Shown: positions 15,246-24,016, counted from the stretch's first letter. The stretch: 32,125 nucleotides of DNA from an uncultured Eubacteriales bacterium (GCA_900316145.1 ONBQ01000044.1:1-32125), one strand, 5' to 3'. The notes: generated from the sequence alone by a model not told the origin. Numbers and translations are program-made.

Positions 15246-16610
15246 ATGAGAGAAGAGAATAAGAAGTTCTATAAAAACCTATGGGCTATCGTTCTGCCGA
15301 TGGCGATCCAGAACCTGCTCACATCCCTGGTCAGCGCGTCAGATACGTTGATGCTGGGCCTTCTGAACCAGGAATCGCTTTCCGCCATCTCTTTGGCGTC
15401 TCAGGTCAATTTCGTGGAGCAGATCATCGTATTCGGTCTGGTAGCGGGTACTTCCGTCCTGGCAGCCCAGTATTGGGGCAAAAAGGACGCTCTTTCCGTA
15501 GAAAAAGTATTGGGCATCACGCTCAGATATGCTTTGATCGGCACCACGGCGCTGTGTTTGTTCACTCTGTTCGCGCCGGGGCTGGTCATGCGCTTCTTCA
15601 CGAACGATCAGCAGCTGATCGACCTGGGTATCCCGTATCTTCGGATCGTCAGCGTATCCTTTATCTTTACGGGCATTTCGCAAACCTATCTGACCATCAT
15701 GAAGACCACGGACCGGGTCAAGCTCAGTTCTCTGTTTGGATCGACGACGGTCGTGCTCAATATCATCCTGAACGCGCTGTTCATTTTCGGTCTGCTGGGA
15801 TTGCCCAAAATGGGGATCGCCGGCGCAGCCCTGGCTACGACCATTTCCCGTGGAGTGGAGCTGATCCTGGCCCTGATCGAGAACCGGAAGAAAAATGTGG
15901 TCCGGATCCGGGTGCGTCATATTTACAATCAATATGCGGTCCTGCATAAGGACTTCTGGCATTATACCACGCCGCTGCTGGCCAATATGGTCGCGTGGGG
16001 CGGCGCGATGACGGTCTATTCCGCGATCATCGGCCATCTGGGCAGTGACGCGGTGGCGGCGCATTCCATTGGCAATATCGTTAAAAATATCATGGATTTC
16101 CTGGGCGGTGGTGTCGGTATCGGCGCCAGCATCATCCTGGGCAATACCATGGGACGGGGAGAGCTGGAGCAAGCGAAGAAAGACGGCGCTAAGTTCGTCA
16201 AGATCTCGCTCGTAGTCGGTACGCTGGCCGGCCTTGTGATCCTGGCGGGAACGCCGCTCATCGTAAAAGCCGCTTATACCCTGACCGATCAGGCCAAGTA
16301 TTATCTGAAATATATGCTGTTCATGTGCGCGTATTACATGATCGGCCGCACGCTCAATACGATGCTCATCAATGGTATTTTCACCGCGGGCGGAGACACG
16401 CGCTTCGGATTCTGGTGTGATCTGATCAACCTTTGGGTCGTCATCATACCGGCCGCGTTACTGGCAGCCTTCGTGTTCCACGCACCGGTCCTTCTCGTGT
16501 ATTTCATCCTGTATCTGGATGAATTCACGAAGATCCCGGTCGAGTTTATGCATTACAAAAAATATAAATGGGTCAAAAATATCACAAGAGATAGTTCTGA
16601 ACTGGCATAA
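15246..16610 (+). CDS. MATE-family multidrug/metabolite exporter
   Basis: This 454-aa protein has about 12 transmembrane helices in two similar halves. Typical MATE segments are visible: IVLPMAIQNLLTSLVSASD with DTLMLGLL near the N-terminus, AGTSVLAAQYWGK (about 80), LPKMGIAGAALATTISRG (end of the first half), and the second-half ANMVAWGGAMTVYSAIIGHLG. MATE proteins export cationic drugs or metabolites against Na+ or H+; the substrate here is unknown. The longer frame from 15006 overlaps the preceding gene and lacks a ribosome site. ATG 15246 has AAGGAAG about 6 nt upstream. Confidence 0.92.
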   Translation: MREENKKFYKNLWAIVLPMAIQNLLTSLVSASDTLMLGLLNQESLSAISLASQVNFVEQIIVFGLVAGTSVLAAQYWGKKDALSVEKVLGITLRYALIGTTALCLFTLFAPGLVMRFFTNDQQLIDLGIPYLRIVSVSFIFTGISQTYLTIMKTTDRVKLSSLFGSTTVVLNIILNALFIFGLLGLPKMGIAGAALATTISRGVELILALIENRKKNVVRIRVRHIYNQYAVLHKDFWHYTTPLLANMVAWGGAMTVYSAIIGHLGSDAVAAHSIGNIVKNIMDFLGGGVGIGASIILGNTMGRGELEQAKKDGAKFVKISLVVGTLAGLVILAGTPLIVKAAYTLTDQAKYYLKYMLFMCAYYMIGRTLNTMLINGIFTAGGDTRFGFWCDLINLWVVIIPAALLAAFVFHAPVLLVYFILYLDEFTKIPVEFMHYKKYKWVKNITRDSSELA

Positions 16611-16633
16611 AGCACATCAGAAGGGAGAAAAGC

Positions 16634-18937
16634 ATGAAGATCCGGATCCATACACAAGAAACAGGCAAGCCTACAGGGGACTTGTTCGGCATCTTTTTTG
16701 AAGATCTGAACCATGCGGCGGATGGAGGTCTGTATCCGGAATTGGTACAGAACCGCAGCTTTGAGTTTTCTCCGATCGACCATCCGGACTATGACGCCAT
16801 GACTGGCTGGCAGATCCTTGAGGGCACCGGAAGAGTGCGAGCTTCCGTTCAATATGGCGTGGCAGTCAGTGAGAAAAACCCGCACTATCTGTGTTTGGAT
16901 ATTCAGGAGCCGGGCGAAAAGACTGGTGTTCGCAATGACGGCTTCGCCGGCGGCATGTATCTGAAAGGCGGAGAGGCCTATCGCTTTTCCTGCTACGCAA
17001 AACGCGAGCAGGATCTGGAAGAGCCTATGACGGTAGCCCTGGTGGATGAAGACGGCCGCGCGCTGGTGCAGATCTCACAGATCCTGACCAGCCGATGGGA
17101 GCGCTATGAAATGGACCTCATTCCCCTTACCAGCGCGAAGGCCGGACACCTGGAAATGTATTTCGCCGGGCGGGGCAAGGTCTACCTGGACCTGGTATCG
17201 CTCATGCCGGAGGATACCTACAAGGGACTGCCGTTCCGCAAAGATCTGGCTGAGGCGCTGGAGGCTCTCCATCCGAAGTTCCTGCGCTTCCCGGGAGGGT
17301 GTCTCGTGCATGACGGCGCGCTGGACCCGAGAGCCAGAGATTCGATGTATCGGTGGAAGAATACCATCGGCCCGATCGAGGACAGGCCGGCCAGACGCAA
17401 CAATTGGAATTATAACCAGACTTTAGGCCTTGGTTTTTATGAGTATTTTCTGCTGGCCGAGGCCATCGGCGCCAAGCCGGTCCCGGTCATTTCCGCTGGC
17501 TACGATCCCCATCATCACAGGGAAGCCCCGATCACGGAAATGTGGCCCTGGACCAGAGACGCGCTGCACCTGATCGAGTTCGCCAACGGAGACGACCAGA
17601 CCGAGTGGGGCGCTAAGCGGGCGGCCATGGGTCACCCCGAACCTTTCGGGCTGGAATATCTGGCCATCGGCAATGAGGAAGTCGGAGAAGCCTTTTTTGA
17701 TCGCTACAAGATCGTGCTGGACGCGGTAAGACGGAAATACCCGGATATCAAGATCATCGGAACAGCCGGCCCCTTCAATGCGGGCGGAGAGTTTGAACGC
17801 GGATGGGCCCGGTCCAAAGAAACAAATACAGACATCGTAGATGAGCATTATTACATGGCGCCGGAATGGTTCCTGAAGAATCATGATCGTTACGCTTCTT
17901 ATGACGCAAACGGTCCCAAGGTCTTTCTGGGAGAGTATGCCTCCTGGGGGAACACATGGTACAACGCCTTGTGCGAAGCCAGTTACATGACAGGCCTGGA
18001 GCAGCACGCGGATGTCGTGGCGCTGGCTGCGTACGCGCCGCTGTTCTGCAATGAGAACTATGTCAACTGGAAGCCCGATCTGATCTGGTTCAACAATCAC
18101 GAAGTCAGGCTGACTCCGAACTATGAGGTGCAGAAACAGTTTATGCTGAACCAAGGAGAGGAAACGATCCCGGTCTCCTTGTCCGAGTTTGAACCAATCG
18201 TTCAGGAGACAGAGGAAGCGCTGACTGGTGACATCCTGCTGGGCACTGATGATACGACCGTTCAGTATACCGATATTGCCGTGCGCAATGCCGATACCGG
18301 TGAGATCCGCACCTTCTCCGATATACAGTTAGGGCCAAAAGACAGGCCGCGCCGGCTGGATACGATCCATTGGAACCGTTATACCATCCGCGTTAAGGCA
18401 AAGCGTCTGGAGGGCCAAAAGGGCTTTTGCCTGTGCTTCGCAAGAAAAGATGATGACGAGCAGTTAAAGCTGACGGTAGGCGGCTGGCAGAACCAGGATC
18501 TGATCCTGACCCAGTTTACCGGAGGACGGGGCTCTGATCTGAGCCAGTATCTGTTTACGGTAAAACCGGATCAGATCTATGATCTCACCATCCGGGTAGA
18601 TGGACGGGAAGTCACCGTTTATGTGGATCAGAACGAGTATCAGGACCTCTATGTCAAGCCATTGATCGTGCAGCCCCTTTACACAAGCTGCGTGAGAGAA
18701 GACAAGGACTGGATCCTCAAAGTGGTCAATGTCACAGAAGAGACCCAAAGATCGGTGATCGACTTTGAAGGCCGGCTGCATATGAGCGGGACCAGGCTGG
18801 TGATGAGAGGCAAAAAAGAAGATACCAGGGTCTCTACGCAGGAAGATGATTTCACTATGCAAAGCGGAGATGAGGTCGCCTTCCCGCCGATGTCACTCAC
18901 GATCCTGAAGGTCCATGAAAGATTCCTGGAAAAATAA
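16634..18937 (+). CDS. Alpha-L-arabinofuranosidase, GH51 family, large multidomain form
   Basis: The enzyme (767 aa) cleaves terminal arabinofuranosyl residues. The N-terminal GIFFEDLNHAADGGLYPELVQNRSF block leads into a carbohydrate-binding-like insertion (about 55-190), then the catalytic barrel: LRFPGGCLVHD, acid/base Glu348 in AIGNEE and nucleophile Glu434 in FLGEYAS. The C-terminal sandwich (about 465-765) contains a LamG-like stretch (about 555-660: HWNRYTIRVKAKR, then DLTIRVDGREVTVYVDQNEY). No signal peptide is visible, so it probably acts in the cytoplasm on imported oligosaccharides. The start has GAAGGGAG upstream and lies 23 nt after the MATE gene. No arabinose pathway or dedicated transporter gene is nearby. 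Confidence 0.93.
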   Translation: MKIRIHTQETGKPTGDLFGIFFEDLNHAADGGLYPELVQNRSFEFSPIDHPDYDAMTGWQILEGTGRVRASVQYGVAVSEKNPHYLCLDIQEPGEKTGVRNDGFAGGMYLKGGEAYRFSCYAKREQDLEEPMTVALVDEDGRALVQISQILTSRWERYEMDLIPLTSAKAGHLEMYFAGRGKVYLDLVSLMPEDTYKGLPFRKDLAEALEALHPKFLRFPGGCLVHDGALDPRARDSMYRWKNTIGPIEDRPARRNNWNYNQTLGLGFYEYFLLAEAIGAKPVPVISAGYDPHHHREAPITEMWPWTRDALHLIEFANGDDQTEWGAKRAAMGHPEPFGLEYLAIGNEEVGEAFFDRYKIVLDAVRRKYPDIKIIGTAGPFNAGGEFERGWARSKETNTDIVDEHYYMAPEWFLKNHDRYASYDANGPKVFLGEYASWGNTWYNALCEASYMTGLEQHADVVALAAYAPLFCNENYVNWKPDLIWFNNHEVRLTPNYEVQKQFMLNQGEETIPVSLSEFEPIVQETEEALTGDILLGTDDTTVQYTDIAVRNADTGEIRTFSDIQLGPKDRPRRLDTIHWNRYTIRVKAKRLEGQKGFCLCFARKDDDEQLKLTVGGWQNQDLILTQFTGGRGSDLSQYLFTVKPDQIYDLTIRVDGREVTVYVDQNEYQDLYVKPLIVQPLYTSCVREDKDWILKVVNVTEETQRSVIDFEGRLHMSGTRLVMRGKKEDTRVSTQEDDFTMQSGDEVAFPPMSLTILKVHERFLEK

Positions 18938-18956
18938 GACAATAGGGCAAACACTC

Positions 18957-18985
18957 TTGCCATCCCGCAAAAAACAAGGTATGAT
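18957..18985 (+). promoter_or_regulatory. Promoter of the flavodiiron gene
   Basis: TTGCCA (18957-18962) and TATGAT (18980-18985) are separated by 17 bp. A short leader hairpin (CCGTT 18995-18999 with AACGG 19006-19010) follows. GGAGG at 19021-19025 is 11 nt from the ATG, with a tiny GGGT/ACCC pairing in between. Confidence 0.6.
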
Positions 18986-19036
18986 ATAAGGTAGCCGTTC
19001 TCTGAAACGGTAAATGCAAAGGAGGGTCAACCCCAC

Positions 19037-20827
19037 ATGAAAAACATTACCAACGATCTGTACTATGTCGGCGTTAATGATCATCAGATCGATCTGTTCG
19101 AAGGTCAGTACGTAGTGCCGAACGGCATGGCGTACAATTCTTACGTCATCAAAGATGAGAAGATCGCGATTTTCGATACAGTAGATGAGCATTTCGCGCA
19201 CGAGTGGCTGGACAATGTCGGTGAAGTCCTGGGCGATCGCAAGCCGGACTATCTGATCGTACAGCATATGGAACCGGACCATGCCGGCAACATCAAGACG
19301 TTCCTGAAGAACTATCCGGATACCACCGTAGTCGGCAACCAGAAGACGTTTGCCATGATCAGCCAGTTCTTTGGTGAAGCCTATGAGAATCGCCGCCTGG
19401 TCGTTAAAAACGGAGAAACCTTAAACCTGGGCCGTCATACGCTTACCTTTGTCTTCGCGCCTATGGTACACTGGCCGGAAGTCATGGTCACCTATGACAG
19501 TTATGACAAAGTCCTGTTCTCCGCCGATGCTTTCGGTAAATTCGGCGCGCTGGATGTGGAAGAGGATTGGGCCTGTGAAGCCCGCCGTTACTATTTCGGC
19601 ATCGTCGGCAAGTATGGCCAGCAGGCTCAGAATCTGCTGAAGGCCGCTGCCGGGCTGGATATCCAGATCATCTGCGCGACGCACGGACCGGTGCTGAAAG
19701 AGAACCTTGGCTATTACCTCGGACTTTATCAGAAGTGGACCACCTATGAACCGGAAGATGACGGTATCGTAATTGCCTACACCTCTGTTTACGGACACAC
19801 CAAGAAAGCGGTGGAACTGCTCGAGCGTATGTTGAAAGAGAAGGGCTGCCCAAAAGTGTCTGTCTTTGATCTGGCCCGGGATGACATGGCCGAAGCGGTC
19901 GAGGACGCTTTCCGTTATTCCAAGCTGGTCCTGGCTACCACCACATACAATGCGGAGATCTTCCCCTTCATGCGGGAATTCATCAACCACCTGACGGAGC
20001 GCAATTATCAGAAGCGCACCATCGGTCTGATCGAAAATGGCTCCTGGGCGCCTATGGCCTGCAAGGTCATGTATGGGATGCTTGAGAAGAGCAAGAACAT
20101 CGACTATGCCGGTACCGTGACCATCAAGTCCGCGCTGAATGACGCCAGCAAAAAAGAATTGGAAGACCTGGCCAATGAACTGTGCAAGGATTATATCGCC
20201 CAGACACCGGAACTGGCCAACAAGAACGATATGAGCGCCCTCTTTAAGATCGGGTACGGTCTGTATGTCGTCACGACCAATGATGGCAAGAAAGACAACG
20301 GCTGCATCGTCAACACGGTCACCCAGCTCACCTCTGAGCCGAACCGGGTCGCGGTCGCGATCAACAAAGCCAACTATACGCATTATATCGTCAAGCAGAC
20401 CGGTGAGCTGAATGTCAACTGCCTGTCGGTCGACGCGCCATTCTCTGTATTTGAGAATTTCGGTTTCCAGAGCGGCCGGACTGCGGATAAATTAAAGGGC
20501 TGGGAGACCGGTCGTTCAGACAATGGTCTGGTATTCCTGAAGCACTATATCAATGCGTTCATGTCCCTGAAGGTAGAAAACTACATCGATATGGATACGC
20601 ACGGACTGTTCATCTGCACGGTCACGGAAGCCCGCGTTCTGTCCGATAAGGACACCATGACGTACACCTACTATCAGTCCAACGTTAAACCGAAACCCCA
20701 GACGGAAGGCAAGAAGGGCTGGGTCTGCAAGATCTGCGGATACATCTATGAGGGAGAGACCCTTCCGGATGATTTCATCTGCCCACTTTGCAAACACGGC
20801 GCGGCTGACTTTGAACCGATCCAGTAA
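19037..20827 (+). CDS. Flavodiiron protein with flavin-reductase-like and rubredoxin domains (FprA fusion)
   Basis: This 596-aa cytoplasmic enzyme is expected to reduce O2 to water and/or NO to N2O. The N-terminal metallo-beta-lactamase-like diiron domain keeps all ligands: His77, Glu79, Asp81, His82 (HMEPDH), His145, Asp164 and His216. A flavodoxin domain binding FMN follows (TSVYGHTKKAVELL, about 250-395), then a flavin-reductase-like domain (LYVVTTNDGKKDNGCIVNT onward, about 405-550), then a C-terminal rubredoxin (about 559-596). The rubredoxin is short-spaced: C564-x2-C567, only 14 residues, then C582-x2-C585. The fusion may let NAD(P)H-derived electrons pass within one chain. It has its own promoter and terminator, as expected for a stress-defence gene in an anaerobe. 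Confidence 0.94.
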   Translation: MKNITNDLYYVGVNDHQIDLFEGQYVVPNGMAYNSYVIKDEKIAIFDTVDEHFAHEWLDNVGEVLGDRKPDYLIVQHMEPDHAGNIKTFLKNYPDTTVVGNQKTFAMISQFFGEAYENRRLVVKNGETLNLGRHTLTFVFAPMVHWPEVMVTYDSYDKVLFSADAFGKFGALDVEEDWACEARRYYFGIVGKYGQQAQNLLKAAAGLDIQIICATHGPVLKENLGYYLGLYQKWTTYEPEDDGIVIAYTSVYGHTKKAVELLERMLKEKGCPKVSVFDLARDDMAEAVEDAFRYSKLVLATTTYNAEIFPFMREFINHLTERNYQKRTIGLIENGSWAPMACKVMYGMLEKSKNIDYAGTVTIKSALNDASKKELEDLANELCKDYIAQTPELANKNDMSALFKIGYGLYVVTTNDGKKDNGCIVNTVTQLTSEPNRVAVAINKANYTHYIVKQTGELNVNCLSVDAPFSVFENFGFQSGRTADKLKGWETGRSDNGLVFLKHYINAFMSLKVENYIDMDTHGLFICTVTEARVLSDKDTMTYTYYQSNVKPKPQTEGKKGWVCKICGYIYEGETLPDDFICPLCKHGAADFEPIQ

Positions 20828-20853
20828 ATACGATTAAAAGCTTTACAAACGAA

Positions 20854-20891
20854 GATCTGGCACCCAAAATTGAGTGCCAGATCGTTTTTTT
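20854..20891 (+). terminator. Terminator of the flavodiiron gene
   Basis: A perfect 10-bp stem (GATCTGGCAC 20854-20863, GTGCCAGATC 20874-20883) with a 10-nt loop is followed by G and seven T residues. It lies between convergent genes but is strongly directional for the plus strand. Confidence 0.93.
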
Positions 20892-20902
20892 ATACCTGGA
20901 GA

Positions 20903-21634
20903 TCAGATAAAACTTCCGTCGAGCGTTAAAACCTGCCCGGTCAGATAGGAAGCTTCTTCACTGAGAAGGAAAGATACCATGTTCGCGACCTCCTGAGGGG
21001 TGCCAAAACGCCCGAGGCCGATCTCATCTGCCAGATCTTGTTTTTCTTCGACGGACAGATGACCGTTCATGGAAGTGTCGATCACACCGCAGGCTATGGC
21101 ATTGACCCGGACACCGGACGGAGCCACTTCCCGGGCCAGTGCCTTGGTGAAGGCATCTACGCCGCCTTTGGAAGCGGAGTAGGCGACCTCCATGGAAGCG
21201 CCATGCTGCCCCCAGATCGAAGAGATATTGACGATCGCGCCGGCTCCTTGACGGATCATCCCGGGCAGAGCGAACTTTACGGTATTGAAAACGGATTTCA
21301 GATTGGAGGAAAGTACCTGGTCCCAGTCAGCCTCCTTCATATCCTGCAGCAAGCCCACATAGGAAATACCGGCATTGTTGACAAGATAGTCCAGATGACC
21401 CGCTTCAGGCAGGATGATTTCGGAAAAGGCTTTTTCGACAGCCTCATAGCAGCCGGCATCGAAACAGACCGGGATGACAGGAATCTGACAGGCCTCCTGT
21501 ATACGGGCAGCCTCGGCCTTCAGATCCTCCTCATGGTGGCTGTTTATGAACACGCGAAAGCCCTTTTGCGCAAGAGTCCGGGCAACGGCCAGACCGATGC
21601 CGCGGGAAGCCCCGGTGACCAGAACGCTTTTCAT
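20903..21634 (-). CDS. SDR-family oxidoreductase (FabG-like)
   Basis: This 243-aa classical short-chain dehydrogenase has cofactor motif TGASRGIG (7-14), NNAG at about 86-89, catalytic Ser near 138-139 in NISS, Tyr152 and Lys156 in YSASK, and a C-terminal LTGQVLTLDGSF. It probably uses NAD(P)H; the FabG-like pattern fits 3-oxoacyl-ACP reductase, but stand-alone SDRs act on many substrates and no fatty-acid genes are nearby. The open frame runs back to 21685. I choose ATG 21634 because GAGGTG lies 8 nt upstream and the Rossmann fold begins immediately. The promoter lies just upstream, divergent from the third YitT gene. Confidence 0.87.
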   Translation of the reverse strand: MKSVLVTGASRGIGLAVARTLAQKGFRVFINSHHEEDLKAEAARIQEACQIPVIPVCFDAGCYEAVEKAFSEIILPEAGHLDYLVNNAGISYVGLLQDMKEADWDQVLSSNLKSVFNTVKFALPGMIRQGAGAIVNISSIWGQHGASMEVAYSASKGGVDAFTKALAREVAPSGVRVNAIACGVIDTSMNGHLSVEEKQDLADEIGLGRFGTPQEVANMVSFLLSEEASYLTGQVLTLDGSFI

Positions 21635-21671
21635 GATCTCACACCTCACTATGCTTTTTATGTTGTTTTCC

Positions 21672-21699
21672 ATTATAACACACATGCAGGAATTGGAAA
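21672..21699 (-). promoter_or_regulatory. Extended -10 promoter of the SDR gene
   Basis: The minus strand carries TGTTATAAT, an extended -10 with consensus TATAAT at 21672-21677. The best -35 is weak (TTTCCA, 21694-21699, 16-bp spacing), which is common for extended -10 promoters. Confidence 0.55.
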
Positions 21700-21707
21700 A
21701 GACGGAG

Positions 21708-21736
21708 TTTACAAACAGAGCGGATTATGATAAAAT
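21708..21736 (+). promoter_or_regulatory. Promoter of the third yitT gene
   Basis: TTTACA (21708-21713) and TAAAAT (21731-21736) are spaced by 17 bp, back-to-back with the SDR promoter. The ribosome site AAGGGAAG precedes the ATG at 21776. Confidence 0.5.
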
Positions 21737-21775
21737 GTTCTTCTATGGCGTACAGTTAGAAAGGGAAGAAACATA

Positions 21776-22636
21776 ATGAAAAAGATCCGATGGAAGGCAG
21801 TTTTTAAAATATTGCTGGGTTCCTGCGTGCTTTCGCTGGGACTGGCCGTATTCCTGGCTCCGTCCAATATCGTTACGGGAGGCGTGACCGGTATCGGGAT
21901 CATTATTCGAGACATTACGAAACGAGCGTTCGGAGTCGGAATATCCTTGTCCATCACCAACCTGGTCATCAATATCCCGATCCTGATCGCGGCCTGGATC
22001 GTGAAAGGGCGTCGGTATATCGCCCGTACCGCGTTGGCCACCTTATCTTTGTCCGGTTTTCTGTATCTGTTCGAAAACCTGACCTTTACCGGCGATATTC
22101 TGCTGGCGGCGATCTATGGCGGCGTGTTAAGCGGGATCGGTCTTGGACTGGTTTTTACCTCCCGGGCTACGACCGGAGGTACGGATATGATCGCTGCGAT
22201 CATCCAGCATTACGTACCGCATTTTTCGGTTTCCAACTTCCTGCTGATCATTGATGGCGTTATCGTTCTGGGCGGTGTCCTGGTCTTCGGTATCCATACT
22301 ACTTTATATGCTTTGATCGCCGTCTATGTAACGACAGCGGTATCGGACCGTGTCGTGGATGGTTTCCACTTCAGTAAAGCGATCTATATCATCTCTGATC
22401 AGGGAGAACAGATCGCGCAGGAGATCCTCAGCAAGATCGACCGGGGCGTGACCGGGCTTCACGGGCGCGGCATGTACACCTCAAAGGAAAAAATGGTATT
22501 ATTATGCACCGCGTCCAGCAAAGAATCCATCCGTATCCGCCGGATCGCGCATGAGATCGATCCCAACGCGTTTATGATCATCGTGGATTCCCGGGAAGTT
22601 TTCGGCGAAGGATTTATCGAAGCGGACAACGAATAA
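21776..22636 (+). CDS. YitT-family membrane protein, copy 3 of 3
   Basis: This 286-aa protein has the same plan as the other two copies: membrane region to about residue 190 with APSNIVTGGVTGIGIII near residue 25 and ATTGGTDMIAAIIQ near 132, then a cytoplasmic DUF2179-like domain with RGVTGLHGRGMYTSKEK and IDPNAFMIIVDSREVFGEGF. It differs from copies 1 and 2 throughout. This copy stands alone, with its own promoter and a 236-bp gap after it. The function is unknown. I see no strong terminator immediately after the stop. Confidence 0.88.
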   Translation: MKKIRWKAVFKILLGSCVLSLGLAVFLAPSNIVTGGVTGIGIIIRDITKRAFGVGISLSITNLVINIPILIAAWIVKGRRYIARTALATLSLSGFLYLFENLTFTGDILLAAIYGGVLSGIGLGLVFTSRATTGGTDMIAAIIQHYVPHFSVSNFLLIIDGVIVLGGVLVFGIHTTLYALIAVYVTTAVSDRVVDGFHFSKAIYIISDQGEQIAQEILSKIDRGVTGLHGRGMYTSKEKMVLLCTASSKESIRIRRIAHEIDPNAFMIIVDSREVFGEGFIEADNE

Positions 22637-22728
22637 GTTCGGTGATCATTGAAAACATCGGGAAAAAGTCGGATGATTTGCTAAGATGGCTATGAAGAAT
22701 GCAGAGACCTTGTGATTTCTATACATTA

Positions 22729-22797
22729 TTGACGAAACGTTTCGCAGGCCTCGATAAATTAGCCAAATTTGAAGATTTATATTTGGTGAAATATACA
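22729..22797 (+). promoter_or_regulatory. Candidate promoters with an operator-like palindrome upstream of the MsmK-type gene
   Basis: CGAAACGTTTCG (22733-22744) is a perfect 12-bp palindrome resembling LacI/CcpA-family operators (cre-like core AAACGTTT). It overlaps a possible -35, TTGACG (22729-22734), whose -10 would be GATAAA (22753-22758). A second candidate downstream is TTGAAG (22769-22774) with TATACA (22792-22797), 17-bp spacing. Either placement would put a sugar-responsive regulator in control of the ATPase gene. The rest of the 236-bp gap (22637-22872) shows nothing I can name. Confidence 0.55.
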
Positions 22798-22872
22798 ATA
22801 GCAATTCAGAAGCAAAAGGTGTAATATAGATACATAGAAACTGCATCATTTATTGAAGGAGGAAATTATTCA

Positions 22873-23988
22873 ATGGCAAGTTTAACGTTGAAAAACATCA
22901 AGAAAACATACGGCAATGGTATTACCGCTGTCAATGACTTCAACCTGGATATCGCCGATCAGGAATTCATCATCTTCGTCGGTCCGTCTGGTTGCGGTAA
23001 GTCCACTACCTTGCGTATGATCGCTGGTCTGGAAGAGATCACCGAAGGTGAACTGTACATCGGCGACAAGCTGATGAACGATGTAGCTCCGAAAGATCGT
23101 GATATCGCGATGGTTTTCCAGAACTATGCTCTGTATGCCCATATGACCGTGTATGATAACATGGCTTTTGGTCTGAAACTGCGCAAGACCCCGAAGGCTG
23201 AGATCGAGCAGCGTGTTAAGGAAGCTGCTAAGATCCTTGAGATCGAGCACCTCCTTGATCGTAAGCCGAAGGCTCTTTCCGGTGGTCAGAGACAGCGTGT
23301 TGCTATGGGCCGTGCTATCGTCCGTGAGCCGAAGGTCTTCCTGATGGATGAGCCTCTGTCCAACCTGGATGCTAAACTGCGTGTTCAGATGCGTATTGAG
23401 ATCTCCCGTCTGCATGAGAGACTGAATGCGACCATCATCTACGTTACCCATGACCAGGTCGAAGCTATGACCCTTGGTACCCGTATCGTAGTTATGAAGG
23501 ATGGTATCATGCAGCAGGTCGCCAGCCCGATCCAGCTGTACAACGAGCCGGATAACCTGTTCGTTGCTGGATTCATCGGTTCTCCGCAGATGAACTTCAT
23601 CGATGCCGTTGCTCAGAAGGAAGGCAATGACGTATATCTGGCATTCTCTGGCCAGAAGGTCCTGCTGCCGGCTGAGAAGGCTCAGAAGCTTGTTGACGGC
23701 GGTTATATCGGCAAGGAAGTCATCCTTGGTATCCGTCCTGAGGATATCCATGGTACAGAGACTGCCATCGCTCGTTGGCCGGAAGATATCGTTACTGCTG
23801 ATGTCAACGTTACCGAACTTCTTGGTGCGGACATGCATCTGTATCTGATCATTGGTGAGAACGAGAACATCGTTGCTACCATCAGCGCTCGCAACCAGGT
23901 CAAGGCTGGCGATCGTCTGAAGATGGCGTTCGATCCGTCTCGCATCCACATCTTTGATAAAGAGACCGAGCTGACCATCACCAACTAA
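22873..23988 (+). CDS. msmK: Sugar ABC transporter ATP-binding protein (MsmK/UgpC/MalK type), solitary
   Basis: This 371-aa ATPase has Walker A GPSGCGKST (37-45), the Q-loop in VFQNYALYAHMT, signature LSGGQRQRVAMGRA (135 onward), Walker B VFLMDEPLSNLDAKLR and H-loop VTHDQVEAM. A C-terminal MalK-like regulatory/TOBE domain follows (about 240-371). It would energise carbohydrate import, and because no permease or binding protein adjoins it, it is probably shared by several transporters, as known for MsmK. Its codon choice differs sharply from its neighbours: Arg is mostly CGT, with many GCT and GGT codons, a pattern of very high expression. AAGGAGG lies 10 nt upstream. An operator-like palindrome precedes it and a strong terminator follows. 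Confidence 0.9.
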   Translation: MASLTLKNIKKTYGNGITAVNDFNLDIADQEFIIFVGPSGCGKSTTLRMIAGLEEITEGELYIGDKLMNDVAPKDRDIAMVFQNYALYAHMTVYDNMAFGLKLRKTPKAEIEQRVKEAAKILEIEHLLDRKPKALSGGQRQRVAMGRAIVREPKVFLMDEPLSNLDAKLRVQMRIEISRLHERLNATIIYVTHDQVEAMTLGTRIVVMKDGIMQQVASPIQLYNEPDNLFVAGFIGSPQMNFIDAVAQKEGNDVYLAFSGQKVLLPAEKAQKLVDGGYIGKEVILGIRPEDIHGTETAIARWPEDIVTADVNVTELLGADMHLYLIIGENENIVATISARNQVKAGDRLKMAFDPSRIHIFDKETELTITN

Positions 23989-24016
23989 TCTTGATCCATT
24001 CAAAATCATTCATAGG

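Noticed and set aside
15281-15949. 222-codon second plus-strand frame inside the MATE gene
   Set aside because: The MATE frame has a continuous membrane-protein pattern. The alternative frame is rich in Arg, Gly and Pro with no hydrophobic spans or motifs.
22882-24009. 375-codon minus-strand open frame opposite the MsmK-type gene
   Set aside because: It arises from the strong codon bias of the sense gene. No start signal or known motif is visible.
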